51,941 nt of DNA, from contig URDY01000021.1 in the NCBI GenBank assembly GCA_900546665.1, positions 1 through 51,941 on the forward strand, given 5' to 3'. This document shows, one piece after another, positions 51,688 through 51,941 of this stretch (position 1 is its first letter; each line of letters starts with the position of its first letter). The position numbers and the translations under genes were made by a program. This stretch comes from an uncultured Paraprevotella sp. (GTDB lineage: Bacteria; Bacteroidota; Bacteroidia; Bacteroidales; Bacteroidaceae). The notes below the pieces were generated by a model. That model was given only the letters and a program-made list of their open reading frames with translations, was not told where the DNA came from and made no database searches.

Positions 51688-51941
51688 ATGGCAAAAGAAA
51701 AAGTAAACTATCAGGAGGTATATGACCTCTACCAGTTATGCAGCGAGACCAAGGATCTTCGCGAGTTCTGTGCGGATTATGGAGTAAACTACGACAAGTT
51801 CATGAACTGGCAGCGTCACCAGCTGTGGAGCGAGAAGTTAGGCAAGACAGTTCAGGTTGAGCAACCCAAGGTTGCCAAAGTCCGGATAACCGGCAAGCCT
51901 TGCAACAGTCCAACCGTAAAGTTGGAGGTGAAACAACCTGA
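51688..51941 (+). CDS. IS66-family accessory protein (TnpA-type), 3' end outside the window
   Basis: The first 84 codons of a gene cut by the window edge. The beginning (MAKEKVNYQEVYDLYQLCSE, then LREFCADYGVNYDKFMNWQR) is a small helix-turn-helix protein of the kind that opens IS66 elements in Bacteroides, where it precedes tnpB and the large DDE transposase. The helix-turn-helix is followed by a linker and the start of a beta segment (VAKVRITGKPC). It has its own promoter. The remainder of the element should lie just to the right. Confidence 0.7.
   Translation, partial: MAKEKVNYQEVYDLYQLCSETKDLREFCADYGVNYDKFMNWQRHQLWSEKLGKTVQVEQPKVAKVRITGKPCNSPTVKLEVKQP

Noticed and set aside
1..51941. A polysaccharide utilisation locus (SusC/SusD pair)
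   Set aside because: No SusC-type TonB receptor or SusD lipoprotein gene is present near the rhamnosidase or the esterase; only isolated glycan-active genes are seen.
1..51941. CRISPR arrays, tRNA or rRNA genes
   Set aside because: I found no regularly spaced direct repeats of CRISPR length and no cloverleaf or rRNA signature. The repeats near 48.8 kb are palindromic, closely packed and without spacers.

Overview
The window looks like a Bacteroidales chromosome, probably Bacteroides or a close relative. The evidence is a set of genes typical of that group (SprA, the MurF-alanine racemase fusion, a linked EtfB/EtfA/acyl-CoA dehydrogenase set, DUF6057, GSCFA), weak or absent Shine-Dalgarno sites, and many matches to the Bacteroidetes promoter (TAnnTTTG at -7, often with TTTG about 19-22 bases upstream). 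I saw no tRNA, rRNA or CRISPR array.

Layout. 1-5.9 kb: a degraded gene tail, an AraC-type regulator, an AraA/FucI-like sugar isomerase and a GH78 alpha-L-rhamnosidase gene interrupted by an in-frame TAG. 5.9-9 kb: bcp peroxiredoxin, DUF2461, a small outer-membrane barrel and a small helical protein. 9-12.6 kb: etfB-etfA-acyl-CoA dehydrogenase operon (minus strand), divergent from 12.8-17.7 kb: DUF6057 membrane protein, a PD40/TolB-like lipoprotein with a CXXCH haem motif, and a protein with two SGNH esterase domains. 17.9-20.9 kb: a 980-aa secreted modular protein with a T9SS-like C-terminal tail. 21.3-29.5 kb: ruvA and a giant sprA. 29.6-30.2 kb: nitroreductase. 30.4-34.3 kb: TolC/HlyD/MFS efflux operon, divergent from an AraC-type regulator gene that carries an in-frame TGA. 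35.5-39.2 kb: superoxide dismutase, SF1 helicase and EamA transporter. 39.3-41.2 kb: an ABC-type ATPase plus a DUF4435/TOPRIM protein, the same architecture as the PARIS (AriA-AriB) anti-phage system. 41.3-48.1 kb: dxs-trkA (minus) divergent from GSCFA-murF/alr (plus).

From about 48.1 kb to the right edge the character changes. Genes are short and sparse, and there are nested palindromes, short direct repeats, a chimeric-looking BspA-type leucine-rich-repeat protein, a DUF1016/YhcG-type nuclease gene that contains the same palindrome twice in the same reading phase, and the start of an IS66-family element cut by the window end. This is an accessory or mobile region.

The most noteworthy observations are the PARIS-like pair; two genes (rhamnosidase and efflux regulator) each broken by one in-frame stop with both halves otherwise intact; the duplicated coding palindrome in the DUF1016 gene; the nested palindrome array near 48.8 kb; and the haem-motif lipoprotein/DUF6057/esterase operon. 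All functional statements rest on reading the sequence and on family knowledge; no database search was run.
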